From Thermopetrobacter sp964430935 (GTDB lineage Bacteria; Pseudomonadota; Alphaproteobacteria; Rhizobiales; Aestuariivirgaceae), in contig CAYSHK010000029.1 in the NCBI GenBank assembly GCA_964430935.1, positions 1 through 12,506 of the forward strand: DNA of 12,506 nucleotides, read 5' to 3'. Below are positions 1 through 12,506 of the stretch, one piece after another. Both the position numbers and the translations under genes were made by a program. Below the pieces are notes generated by a model. It worked only from the letters and a program-made list of their open reading frames with translations, searched no databases and was not told the DNA's origin. Positions within the stretch are counted from its first letter, which is position 1. Each line of letters opens with the position of its first letter.

Positions 1-1
1 C

Positions 2-3706
<3,705 letters not shown>

Positions 3707-3732
3707 CGCCGGCATACGCATGAGACGGGGCG

Positions 3733-3794
3733 GGGCGGCGCCGCAGCGGCAGCCGCCCTCCCGACGGGAAAAAAGTCATGGGGCCGCCGGCCCC
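3733..3794 (+). other. Three tandem predicted hairpins in the rpoB-rpoC spacer
   Basis: The spacer folds on paper into three hairpins in a row. The first pairs GGGCGGC (3733-3739) with GCCGCCC (3752-3758) and continues, past one bulged A at 3751, as GCCG/CGGC with a CAG loop: 11 pairs, nearly all G-C. The second is TCCC-GAC-GGGA (3759-3769). The third is GGGGCC-GCC-GGCCCC (3780-3794), ending 7 nt before the rpoC ribosome binding site. None is followed by a T-run; the second is followed by A's. They are therefore not intrinsic terminators on the + strand. Possible roles are RNA processing, stability or a translation or pausing control point between rpoB and rpoC. The pairing is seen directly; the function is inferred. 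Confidence 0.55.
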
Positions 3795-3801
3795 GCGCCT
3801 T

Positions 3802-3806
3802 GGGAG
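3802..3806 (+). promoter_or_regulatory. Ribosome binding site that fixes the rpoC start
   Basis: GGGAG lies 7 nt before ATG 3814. An in-frame ATG at 3778 would add 12 residues (MGPPAPRLGRTR) unlike any RpoC N-terminus I know. It would also place the coding sequence inside the third spacer hairpin, so 3814 is preferred. Confidence 0.8.
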
Positions 3807-3813
3807 AACAAGG

Positions 3814-8076
<4,263 letters not shown>

Positions 8077-8105
8077 CGGATGCCCGCTTTCCATCCCGCG
8101 GCCCG

Positions 8106-8160
8106 TCGCCGGGAGGCGATGGAGTCGTGCGGGAGGAACGTCTTGCGGTATTGCCGCAAG
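8106..8160 (+). other. Small hairpins in the rpoC 3' untranslated region
   Basis: Two stem-loops lie between the rpoC stop and its terminator: TCGCC-GGGA-GGCGA (8106-8119), a 5-bp stem with a GNRA-type loop, and CTTGCGG-TATTG-CCGCAAG (8142-8160), a 7-bp perfect stem. Neither has a T-run. They may protect or tune the 3' end of the rpoBC mRNA, or be incidental. Seen directly; the role is unknown. Confidence 0.4.
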
Positions 8161-8179
8161 TTGGAGCGGACGACATACG

Positions 8180-8215
8180 AAAAGAGCCCGCGGGTGGATC
8201 CTGCGGGCTCTTTTT
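8180..8215. terminator. Bidirectional intrinsic terminator between rpoC and the convergent VOC gene
   Basis: AAAAGAGCCCGC (8180-8191) pairs perfectly with GCGGGCTCTTTT (8203-8214). The helix can continue with G-U, G-C and G-C pairs to leave a 5-nt loop TGGAT (8195-8199), so the stem reaches about 15 bp. It is followed by TTTTT on the + strand. Because the stem itself starts with AAAA, the - strand reading also ends in TTTT. It can therefore end both rpoBC transcripts from the left and VOC gene transcripts from the right. The two genes converge on it. Confidence 0.93.
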
Positions 8216-8275
8216 CGTGGCGGTCAACCCGGAACGGAAAGGACCGGATGGCGTTTCCGTCCGAAGGATCCGGCC

Positions 8276-8716
8276 TCAGTTGGCCAGATGGTGTCCACGC
8301 GGCGCATCCGCGGAGAGCGGACGCAGCGCCAGCGGGTGAGGTACCTCGGGCTCGATCAGGCCGATGAGCGCGTCCGCGACGTCGGTGACGATGGCCAGCT
8401 TTCCGAGACCGGGAACGTGCAGCGGCGAACGGGAGACCTTGCCGCCGGCGAAGGCCGTTGCGCGAATCGCGACATCCATGTCCGTCACCGTCATGTAGGT
8501 CATCCAGTGCGCGGGGATGCCCTTGTGATTCTTCTCGTCGAGCTGGAACAGACCGCAGACCGGCGCTCCGTTCTTGCGCGCGACCCAGTACGAGCTGCCA
8601 TCCTTCAGGGGAATGTCGTCGAATTGCCATCCCAAGGTCCGGCTGTAGAAGGAGATGGCAGCGCGCGCATCCCAGCAATTCAGTTCATGCCACCACTTTT
8701 CGACCGGATTGCCCAT
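8276..8716 (-). CDS. VOC superfamily protein (glyoxalase/bleomycin-resistance/dioxygenase fold)
   Basis: A 146-residue protein of the vicinal oxygen chelate fold, with two paired beta-alpha-beta-beta-beta modules. The first module has WWHELNCWDARAAISFYSRT, with the typical 'FY...LGW' helix end, and a Gly-Leu-Phe strand (PVCGLFQL). The second has HWMTYMTVTDMDVAIRA, GGKVSRSP and GKLAIVTD...GLIEP. This looks like the small cytoplasmic VOC proteins with W-x-E-L and 'D-P-x-G-A-x-x-G' style ends, here changed to DVADALIGLI. His10 and the Glu of LIEP could be metal ligands, but substrate and reaction cannot be told. The start at 8716 was chosen because homology begins there; an in-frame ATG at 8854 would add 46 residues that do not look like the fold. 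The upstream ribosome site is weak (AGAAG close to the ATG). It is transcribed against its neighbours and its codon choice is less biased than theirs, suggesting ordinary expression and a later arrival in the cluster. Confidence 0.85.
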   Translation of the reverse strand: MGNPVEKWWHELNCWDARAAISFYSRTLGWQFDDIPLKDGSSYWVARKNGAPVCGLFQLDEKNHKGIPAHWMTYMTVTDMDVAIRATAFAGGKVSRSPLHVPGLGKLAIVTDVADALIGLIEPEVPHPLALRPLSADAPRGHHLAN

Positions 8717-9020
8717 AGTACTTCTAACCCTCTCTCTCCGCTGAATTCCGAATCCCCAGCCCGGAACTCCAGTAAAGAGCATGAAATACGCCATCGGCGG
8801 GCTTTGGGCGGCATTTCGACCATGCTGGGGCGAATCGCGCCCATAATGTGACACGGTTAATAAATCGTTTACGTAACGTCATGTTCCGGAACGCCGTCGT
8901 GCGTCGATGCGGGGTGTGAAGTTTCCGGAGCCGCCTTTCCGGCGCAGGTGGGGCGGTGTTCCGCTCTTCCCGTGGCTTCCACGGGGTGGTGGTTTGGCGC
9001 CGGAATGGCGGCGCGCCGCA
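8717..9020. other. Non-coding region upstream of the VOC gene, with AT-rich patch and palindromes
   Basis: I see no convincing gene here; open frames on both strands lack similarity to known proteins and good start sites. The region holds a sharp AT-rich patch (about 8843-8875) in otherwise GC-rich DNA, the likely place for the VOC gene promoter, though I find no clear -35/-10 pair on the - strand (CATTAT at 8847-8842 is the best -10). Within it, TTAA-N7-TTTAC (8857-8872) is one mismatch from the CtrA box TTAA-N7-TTAAC. Further sites are the perfect 10-bp palindrome GTTCCGGAAC (8883-8892), GGGCG-AATCG-CGCCC (8828-8842), CCCGTGG-CTT-CCACGGG (8969-8985) and the 12-bp palindrome GCGGCGCGCCGC (9008-9019) just before the str promoter. 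Confidence 0.5.
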
Positions 9021-9069
9021 TTTTTTCGCGCTTTTTGGGGTTGACGCGGGGCAGGGGGGTGGGTATTGG
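9021..9069 (+). promoter_or_regulatory. Predicted sigma70-type promoter of the str operon, with UP-like T-tracts
   Basis: TTGACG (9041-9046) and TATTGG (9064-9069) are separated by exactly 17 bp. Two T-tracts, T6 at 9021-9026 and T5 at 9032-9036, start 11 bp apart, about one helical turn, in the position where UP elements lie. Transcription would begin near 9076. The bases after the -10 are GC-rich (AGCGCCG), as in promoters of ribosomal genes that are shut down in the stringent response; that control is inferred. The promoter points at rpsL and lies after the rpoBC terminator, so str probably has its own promoter here. Confidence 0.72.
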
Positions 9070-9147
9070 TAGCGCCGTCCTGATGAAGGCAGGCTGCAGG
9101 TCGATAGCTTGTTGCCTGGACGCTGCCAGAAGGACCAGCGAGCAAGA

Positions 9148-9201
9148 TTCAAGGCAAGACCTTGTAGGGCTTCGGCCTTATGAGGTCCTCTGTTTCTTGA
9201 A
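9148..9201 (+). other. Long UUCG-capped hairpin in the rpsL leader
   Basis: Bases 9158-9170 pair continuously with 9175-9187: 13 pairs, of which three are G-U, closed by a C(UUCG)G tetraloop (9171-9174). Below a 4x8 internal loop, TTCAAG (9148-9153) pairs perfectly with CTTGAA (9196-9201). The helix depends on G-U pairs, which work in RNA but not as a DNA palindrome. That favours a transcribed structure on the + strand. No T-run follows, so it is not a terminator. Confidence 0.6.
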
Positions 9202-9205
9202 GCTT

Positions 9206-9292
9206 CCGGACATTGGCGGGGCCGCATGTCCGGCTGCTTTCGTTTATGCGCTTGCGCCGCGATTTCCGGCACAGGCGCATTTCATGCGGCCC
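9206..9292 (+). promoter_or_regulatory. Mutually exclusive helices (switch-like element) upstream of rpsL
   Basis: Form A pairs CCGGACAT (9206-9213) with ATGTCCGG (9226-9233), 8 bp perfect, with an inner GGC/GCC stem. Form B pairs GGGCCGCATG (9219-9228) with CATGCGGCCC (9283-9292), 10 bp perfect, enclosing the 9246-9280 hairpin. The two share bases 9221-9228 and cannot coexist. The 3' partner ends 40 nt before the rpsL ATG. Whether either form alters ribosome access or transcription cannot be told from one sequence. Confidence 0.45.
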
Positions 9293-9332
9293 GGTGGAAT
9301 TCAACGGTCTAACGAGACAGGTTCGAGCCGAC

Positions 9333-9704
9333 ATGCCGACGATCAACCAGCTCATTCGCAAGCCGCGGAAAGCCCCGGTGAAGCGCAACAAGGTGCCCGC
9401 CCTGCAGGCCTGCCCGCAGAAGCGCGGCGTGTGCACCCGCGTCTATACCACGACGCCGAAGAAGCCGAACTCGGCGCTGCGCAAGGTCGCGCGCGTGCGG
9501 CTGACCAACGGTTTCGAGGTGACCAGCTACATTCCGGGCGAGGGCCACAATCTTCAGGAGCACTCCGTGGTTCTGATCCGTGGCGGTCGCGTGAAGGACC
9601 TGCCCGGCGTGCGCTACCACATCATCCGCGGCGTTCTCGACACCCAGGGCGTCGAGGGCCGCCGTCAGCGCCGCTCCAAGTATGGCGCCAAGCGTCCGAA
9701 GTAA
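9333..9704 (+). CDS. rpsL: 30S ribosomal protein S12
   Basis: S12 sits at the decoding centre of the small subunit and controls reading accuracy; it is the classic streptomycin-resistance target. 123 residues, full length. The start MPTINQLIRKPRK matches the family, and upstream in-frame ATGs at 9213 and 9246 give non-S12 sequence. The invariant core is present: CPQKRGVCTRVYTTTPKKPN with Lys43, then GGRVKDLPGVRYH with Lys88, Asp89 (the residue methylthiolated in many bacteria) and Pro91, all wild type. The C-terminus RSKYGAKRPK is typical. There is no good Shine-Dalgarno sequence; the best are AGG at 9319-9321 (11 nt away) and GAG at 9325-9327, odd for so abundant a protein. First gene of the str operon, 27 nt before rpsG. 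Confidence 0.98.
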   Translation: MPTINQLIRKPRKAPVKRNKVPALQACPQKRGVCTRVYTTTPKKPNSALRKVARVRLTNGFEVTSYIPGEGHNLQEHSVVLIRGGRVKDLPGVRYHIIRGVLDTQGVEGRRQRRSKYGAKRPK

Positions 9705-9731
9705 CGGTTTTCAAGAACAGGAAGACAAGCG

Positions 9732-10202
9732 ATGTCTCGTCGTCACCGCGCTGAAAAACGCGAAATCAACCCCGATCCCAAGTACGGGGACGTAGTGCTT
9801 TCGAAGTTCATGAACTGCCTGATGGTCGACGGCAAGAAGTCCGTTGCTGAGCGCATCGTCTACGGCGCGCTGGAGCGCATCGAGGAGAAGACGAAGTCCG
9901 ATCCGCTGGCGCTGTTCCATCAGGCGCTCGACAACGTGAAGCCGCAGGTGGAGGTCCGTTCCCGCCGCGTCGGCGGCGCCACCTACCAGGTGCCGGTCGA
10001 GGTCCGTCCGGACCGCCGCCAGACGCTGGCCATCCGCTGGCTCATCGCCGCGGCGCGCGACCGCAACGAGAACACCATGGTGGAGCGTCTGTCCGGCGAG
10101 CTGATGGACGCCGCCAACAACCGCGGCGCGGCCGTCAAGAAGCGCGAGGACACGCACCGCATGGCCGAGGCCAACCGGGCCTTCTCGCACTACCGCTGGT
10201 AG
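9732..10202 (+). CDS. rpsG: 30S ribosomal protein S7
   Basis: S7 is the primary binding protein that starts assembly of the 30S head, contacting the 3' domain of 16S rRNA near the E and P sites. 156 residues, the usual bacterial length, from MSRRHRAEKREINPDPKYGD to AFSHYRW. The basic N-terminus and the KSVAERIVYGALERI and RRVGGATYQVPVEVRPDRR segments are characteristic. AGGAAG at 9719-9724 lies 7 nt before the ATG. The spacer to rpsL is 27 nt and to fusA 44 nt. In E. coli, S7 represses the str operon by binding the much longer rpsL-rpsG spacer; that site cannot be present in the same form here. Confidence 0.98.
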   Translation: MSRRHRAEKREINPDPKYGDVVLSKFMNCLMVDGKKSVAERIVYGALERIEEKTKSDPLALFHQALDNVKPQVEVRSRRVGGATYQVPVEVRPDRRQTLAIRWLIAAARDRNENTMVERLSGELMDAANNRGAAVKKREDTHRMAEANRAFSHYRW

Positions 10203-10246
10203 GCCGGGCGACCGACAGGAATTCAAGGGATTTTCGGAGCAGGAAC

Positions 10247-12319
10247 ATGCCCCGCAGCTACAAGATCGAGGACTACCGCAACTTCGGCATCATGGCGCAC
10301 ATTGATGCCGGCAAGACGACCGTCACGGAGCGGATCCTCTACTATACCGGCAAGAGCCACAAGATCGGCGAGGTGCACGACGGCGCCGCGACCATGGACT
10401 TCATGGAGCAGGAGCAGGAGCGCGGCATCACCATCCAGTCGGCGGCCACCTCGACCGTCTGGCGCGGCAAGCGTCTGAACATCATCGACACGCCCGGCCA
10501 CGTCGACTTCACCATCGAGGTGGAGCGCTCCCTGCGCGTGCTCGACGGCGCGGTGACCGTGCTCGACGCCAACGCGGGCGTGGAGCCGCAGACCGAGACC
10601 GTCTGGCGGCAGGGCGACAAGTACGGCGTGCCGCGCATCGTCTTCGCCAACAAGATGGACAAGCTCGGCGCGGACTTCGACCGCTGCGTGCGCGACATCA
10701 AGGAGCGTCTCGGCGCCAAGCCCGTTCCCATCCAGCTGCCCATCGGCGCCGAGGACGAGTTCCGCGGCGTGATCGACCTGATCCGCATGGTGGCGATCAT
10801 CTGGGACGAGGAGACCCTGGGCGCCAAGTTCCACGAGGAGGAGATCCCCGCCGATATGCGCGATGCCGCCGAGGCCGCCCGGCTGGAGATGATCGAGAAC
10901 GTCGTGGAGCTCGACGAGGAGGCCATGGACGCCTATCTCTCCGGCGAGGAGATCTCCGAGGACAAGATCCGCGAGCTGCTCCGCAAGGGCACCATCGGCA
11001 ACGACTTCTTCCCCGTGCTGTGCGGTTCCGCCTTCAAGAACAAGGGCGTGCAGCCGCTGCTCGACGCCGTGGTGGACTTCCTGCCGTCCCCGGTGGACAT
11101 TCCGCCGATCAAGGGCACGGACTACAAGACCGGCGAGGAGGTCGTCCGCAAGGCTTCCGACGACGAGCCGCTGGCCATGCTGTCCTTCAAGATCATGGAC
11201 GACCCCTACGGCACGCTGACCTTCGTGCGCATCTATTCCGGCAAGGTGAAGAAGGGCACCACCGTGCTCAACACCACCACCGGAAAGACGGAGCGCATCG
11301 GCCGCATGGTGCTCATGCACGCCAACGACCGCGAGGAGCTCGAGGAGTCCTATGCGGGCGACATCGTGGCTCTGGTCGGCCTGAAGAACACCAACACCGG
11401 CGACACCCTCTGCGACATCAACAAGCCGGTGATCCTCGAGAAGATGGAGTTCCCGGAGCCCGTCATCGAGAAGGCCATCGAGCCGGCCACCAAGGCGGAC
11501 CAGGAGAAGCTCTCCATCGCCCTGCAGAAGCTGGCCAAGGAGGATCCGTCCTTCCGCGTCTACACGGACGAGGAATCCGGCCAGACGATCATCGCCGGCA
11601 TGGGCGAGCTGCATCTCGACATCAAGGTGGACATCCTGAAGCGGCCGCCGCACAACATCGAGGTGCAGGTGGGCGCGCCGCAGGTGGCCTACCGCGAGAC
11701 CATCACGAAGACCGCCGAGGTGGACTACACCCACAAGAAGCAGACCGGCGGTTCCGGCCAGTTCGCCCGGGTGAAGCTGACGGTCGAGCCCAACGAGCCC
11801 GGCGAGGGCTATGCCTTCGAGAGCACAGTGGTCGGCGGCAACGTTCCGAAGGAGTTCATCCCGGCTGTCGACAAGGGCATCCAGTCGGTCATGAGCTCCG
11901 GCGTCCTGGCGGGCTATCCCGTGGTCGACGTCAAGGCCACCCTCACGGACGGCGCCTACCACGAGGTGGACTCCTCCGCGGTGGCCTTCGAGATCGCGGG
12001 CCGCGCCGCCATGCGCGAGGCGCTGGCCAAGGCCGGGGCCCAGCTTCTGGAGCCGATCATGAAGGTCGAGGTGGTGACCCCGGAGGAGTACCAGGGTTCC
12101 ATCATCGGCGACCTCAACTCCCGCCGTGGGCAGATCGTGGGCACCGACATGCGCGGCAACGCCACCGTGATCACGGCCATGGTGCCGCTGGCCAACATGT
12201 TCGGGTACGTGGACAATCTGCGCTCCATGTCCCAGGGCCGCGCCAACTTCAGCATGGTGTTCGACCACTACGCGCCGGTGCCCAAGAACGTGGCCGATGA
12301 GATCATCGCCAAGGCCTGA
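10247..12319 (+). CDS. fusA: Elongation factor G
   Basis: EF-G is the GTPase that drives tRNA-mRNA translocation and, with RRF, ribosome recycling; cytoplasmic. 690 residues, about 14 shorter than the E. coli protein, as usual in alphaproteobacteria. The G domain has the P-loop AHIDAGKTT (17-25), switch I RGITI (59-63), DTPGH (81-85) and NKMD (135-138). Domains II-V follow, with the domain IV tip GAYHEVDSS (His572), the residue that enters the decoding centre during translocation. The LDANAGVEPQTETVWRQ segment marks the standard translocating EF-G rather than the EFG2 paralogue. GGAG at 10236-10239 lies 7 nt before the ATG. Third gene of the str operon; it ends TGA 12317-12319, 54 nt before tuf. 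Confidence 0.98.
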   Translation: MPRSYKIEDYRNFGIMAHIDAGKTTVTERILYYTGKSHKIGEVHDGAATMDFMEQEQERGITIQSAATSTVWRGKRLNIIDTPGHVDFTIEVERSLRVLDGAVTVLDANAGVEPQTETVWRQGDKYGVPRIVFANKMDKLGADFDRCVRDIKERLGAKPVPIQLPIGAEDEFRGVIDLIRMVAIIWDEETLGAKFHEEEIPADMRDAAEAARLEMIENVVELDEEAMDAYLSGEEISEDKIRELLRKGTIGNDFFPVLCGSAFKNKGVQPLLDAVVDFLPSPVDIPPIKGTDYKTGEEVVRKASDDEPLAMLSFKIMDDPYGTLTFVRIYSGKVKKGTTVLNTTTGKTERIGRMVLMHANDREELEESYAGDIVALVGLKNTNTGDTLCDINKPVILEKMEFPEPVIEKAIEPATKADQEKLSIALQKLAKEDPSFRVYTDEESGQTIIAGMGELHLDIKVDILKRPPHNIEVQVGAPQVAYRETITKTAEVDYTHKKQTGGSGQFARVKLTVEPNEPGEGYAFESTVVGGNVPKEFIPAVDKGIQSVMSSGVLAGYPVVDVKATLTDGAYHEVDSSAVAFEIAGRAAMREALAKAGAQLLEPIMKVEVVTPEEYQGSIIGDLNSRRGQIVGTDMRGNATVITAMVPLANMFGYVDNLRSMSQGRANFSMVFDHYAPVPKNVADEIIAKA

Positions 12320-12373
12320 CGGGCCGGAAGGAACAACGGAACACGAGCCAAGAGAGTTTCAGGAGACGAGACA

Positions 12374-12506
12374 ATGGCGAAGGAAAAGTTCGAACGTACG
12401 AAGCCGCACGTGAACATCGGCACGATCGGTCACGTTGACCACGGCAAGACGACTCTGACGGCTGCGATCACGAAGGTGCTTGCCGACGAGGGCAAGGCGG
12501 AGGCGA
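12374..12506 (+). CDS. tuf: Elongation factor Tu (3' truncated by window edge)
   Basis: EF-Tu carries aminoacyl-tRNA to the ribosome as a GTP complex. Only the first 44 codons are inside the window: MAKEKFERTKPHVNIGTIGH and onward, with the P-loop GHVDHGKT at residues 19-26. This is enough for certain family assignment. AGGAG at 12361-12365 lies 8 nt before the ATG, a strong ribosome site. The 54-nt gap after fusA has no terminator or clear promoter, so it is most likely cotranscribed. Many proteobacteria have a second near-identical tuf copy elsewhere; this window cannot show it. Confidence 0.97.
   Translation, partial: MAKEKFERTKPHVNIGTIGHVDHGKTTLTAAITKVLADEGKAEA

Larger units (their letters stand above)
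9077..9332 (+). promoter_or_regulatory. Long structured 5' leader of the rpsL-rpsG-fusA-tuf transcript
   Basis: About 255 nt separate the predicted start of transcription from the rpsL ATG, far more than a ribosome site needs. The stretch folds on paper into ordered domains: GTCCT (9077-9081) with AGGAC (9131-9135), enclosing a hairpin at 9090-9118; a long UUCG-capped hairpin (9148-9201); a CCGGACAT/ATGTCCGG hairpin (9206-9233); and a two-part hairpin ATGCGC/GCGCAT plus GCCG/CGGC (9246-9280). An alternative 10-bp helix joins 9219-9228 to 9283-9292. No leader peptide is convincing: the ATG at 9083 opens into a long frame running through rpsL, and the ATG at 9180 gives only six codons. It is a candidate cis-regulatory RNA for ribosomal protein control; the ligand is unknown. 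Confidence 0.6.

Noticed and set aside
8288..8851. A 187-codon + strand frame opposite the VOC gene
   Set aside because: The - strand frame has clear VOC motifs; the + frame has none and crosses a region better explained as VOC coding plus its upstream region.
9008..9026. A palindrome followed by T6, which could be a terminator
   Set aside because: The stem is only 4 bp (GCGG/CCGC), the T-run sits at UP-element distance from a good promoter, and there is no upstream + strand gene to end here.
9180..9200. A possible six-codon leader peptide (MRSSVS) in the rpsL leader
   Set aside because: It has no ribosome binding site, no run of regulatory codons, and lies inside the 3' arm of a strong hairpin.
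9316..9332. A GGTTCGAGCC stretch resembling a tRNA T-arm before rpsL
   Set aside because: No acceptor, D or anticodon arm surrounds it; the match is a short coincidence.
9077..9332. The leader as a known small RNA such as SRP RNA or 6S RNA
   Set aside because: The conserved SRP GGAAGGAAGCA-type loop is absent and no 6S-like long rod with a central bubble is apparent.
8948..9754. A 268-codon + strand frame spanning the str promoter, leader and rpsL
   Set aside because: It overlaps rpsL in the wrong frame, starts before the promoter, and lacks any recognisable sequence.
10223..12268. A 681-codon antisense frame covering fusA
   Set aside because: It overlaps fusA almost end to end and reads as a codon-bias shadow, rich in Leu, His, Gly, Val and Asp.

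Overview
The window is GC-rich and almost fully coding. It carries the core transcription and translation cluster of what is most likely an alphaproteobacterium. The evidence is the gene order rpoB-rpoC-rpsL-rpsG-fusA-tuf, an RpoC N-terminus of the MNQEV-NIFN type, an RpoB rifampicin region with DQTNPL and RRLSAL, and an EF-G carrying LDANAGVEPQTETVWRQ. I would not assign it below class level from this sequence alone.

Layout. (1) 2-3706, + strand: rpoB (RNA polymerase beta), cut by the left edge; by comparison with E. coli about 130 N-terminal residues are missing. (2) 3707-3813: a 107-nt spacer with three consecutive predicted hairpins. (3) 3814-8076: rpoC (beta'), complete. (4) 8077-8275: rpoC 3' region with small hairpins and a very strong, bidirectional intrinsic terminator at 8180-8215. 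(5) 8276-8716, - strand: a small VOC (glyoxalase/dioxygenase fold) protein, convergent with rpoC, which separates rpoBC from the str operon. (6) 8717-9332: 616 bp without a convincing gene. It holds an AT-rich patch, short palindromes, a good sigma70-type promoter (TTGACG-N17-TATTGG at 9041-9069) and a predicted untranslated leader of about 255 nt with several strong RNA hairpins. (7) 9333-12506, + strand: rpsL, rpsG, fusA and the first 44 codons of tuf, closely spaced as one str operon.

How the genes work together. Beta and beta' form the catalytic core of RNA polymerase. S12 and S7 are decoding-centre and head proteins of the 30S subunit. EF-G and EF-Tu drive translocation and aminoacyl-tRNA delivery. 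The terminator and the new promoter show that rpoBC and str are probably separate transcription units here.

The protein genes are ordinary and well conserved. The most unusual material is non-coding. The rpsL leader contains a C(UUCG)G-capped 13-bp helix whose G-U pairs point to an RNA structure, and a pair of mutually exclusive helices (9206-9233 versus 9219-9228 with 9283-9292) that could act as a regulatory switch. The rpsL-rpsG spacer is only 27 nt, too short for an E. coli-type S7 repressor site, so operon autoregulation, if present, may sit in this leader. No mobile element, CRISPR array, tRNA or rRNA was seen.
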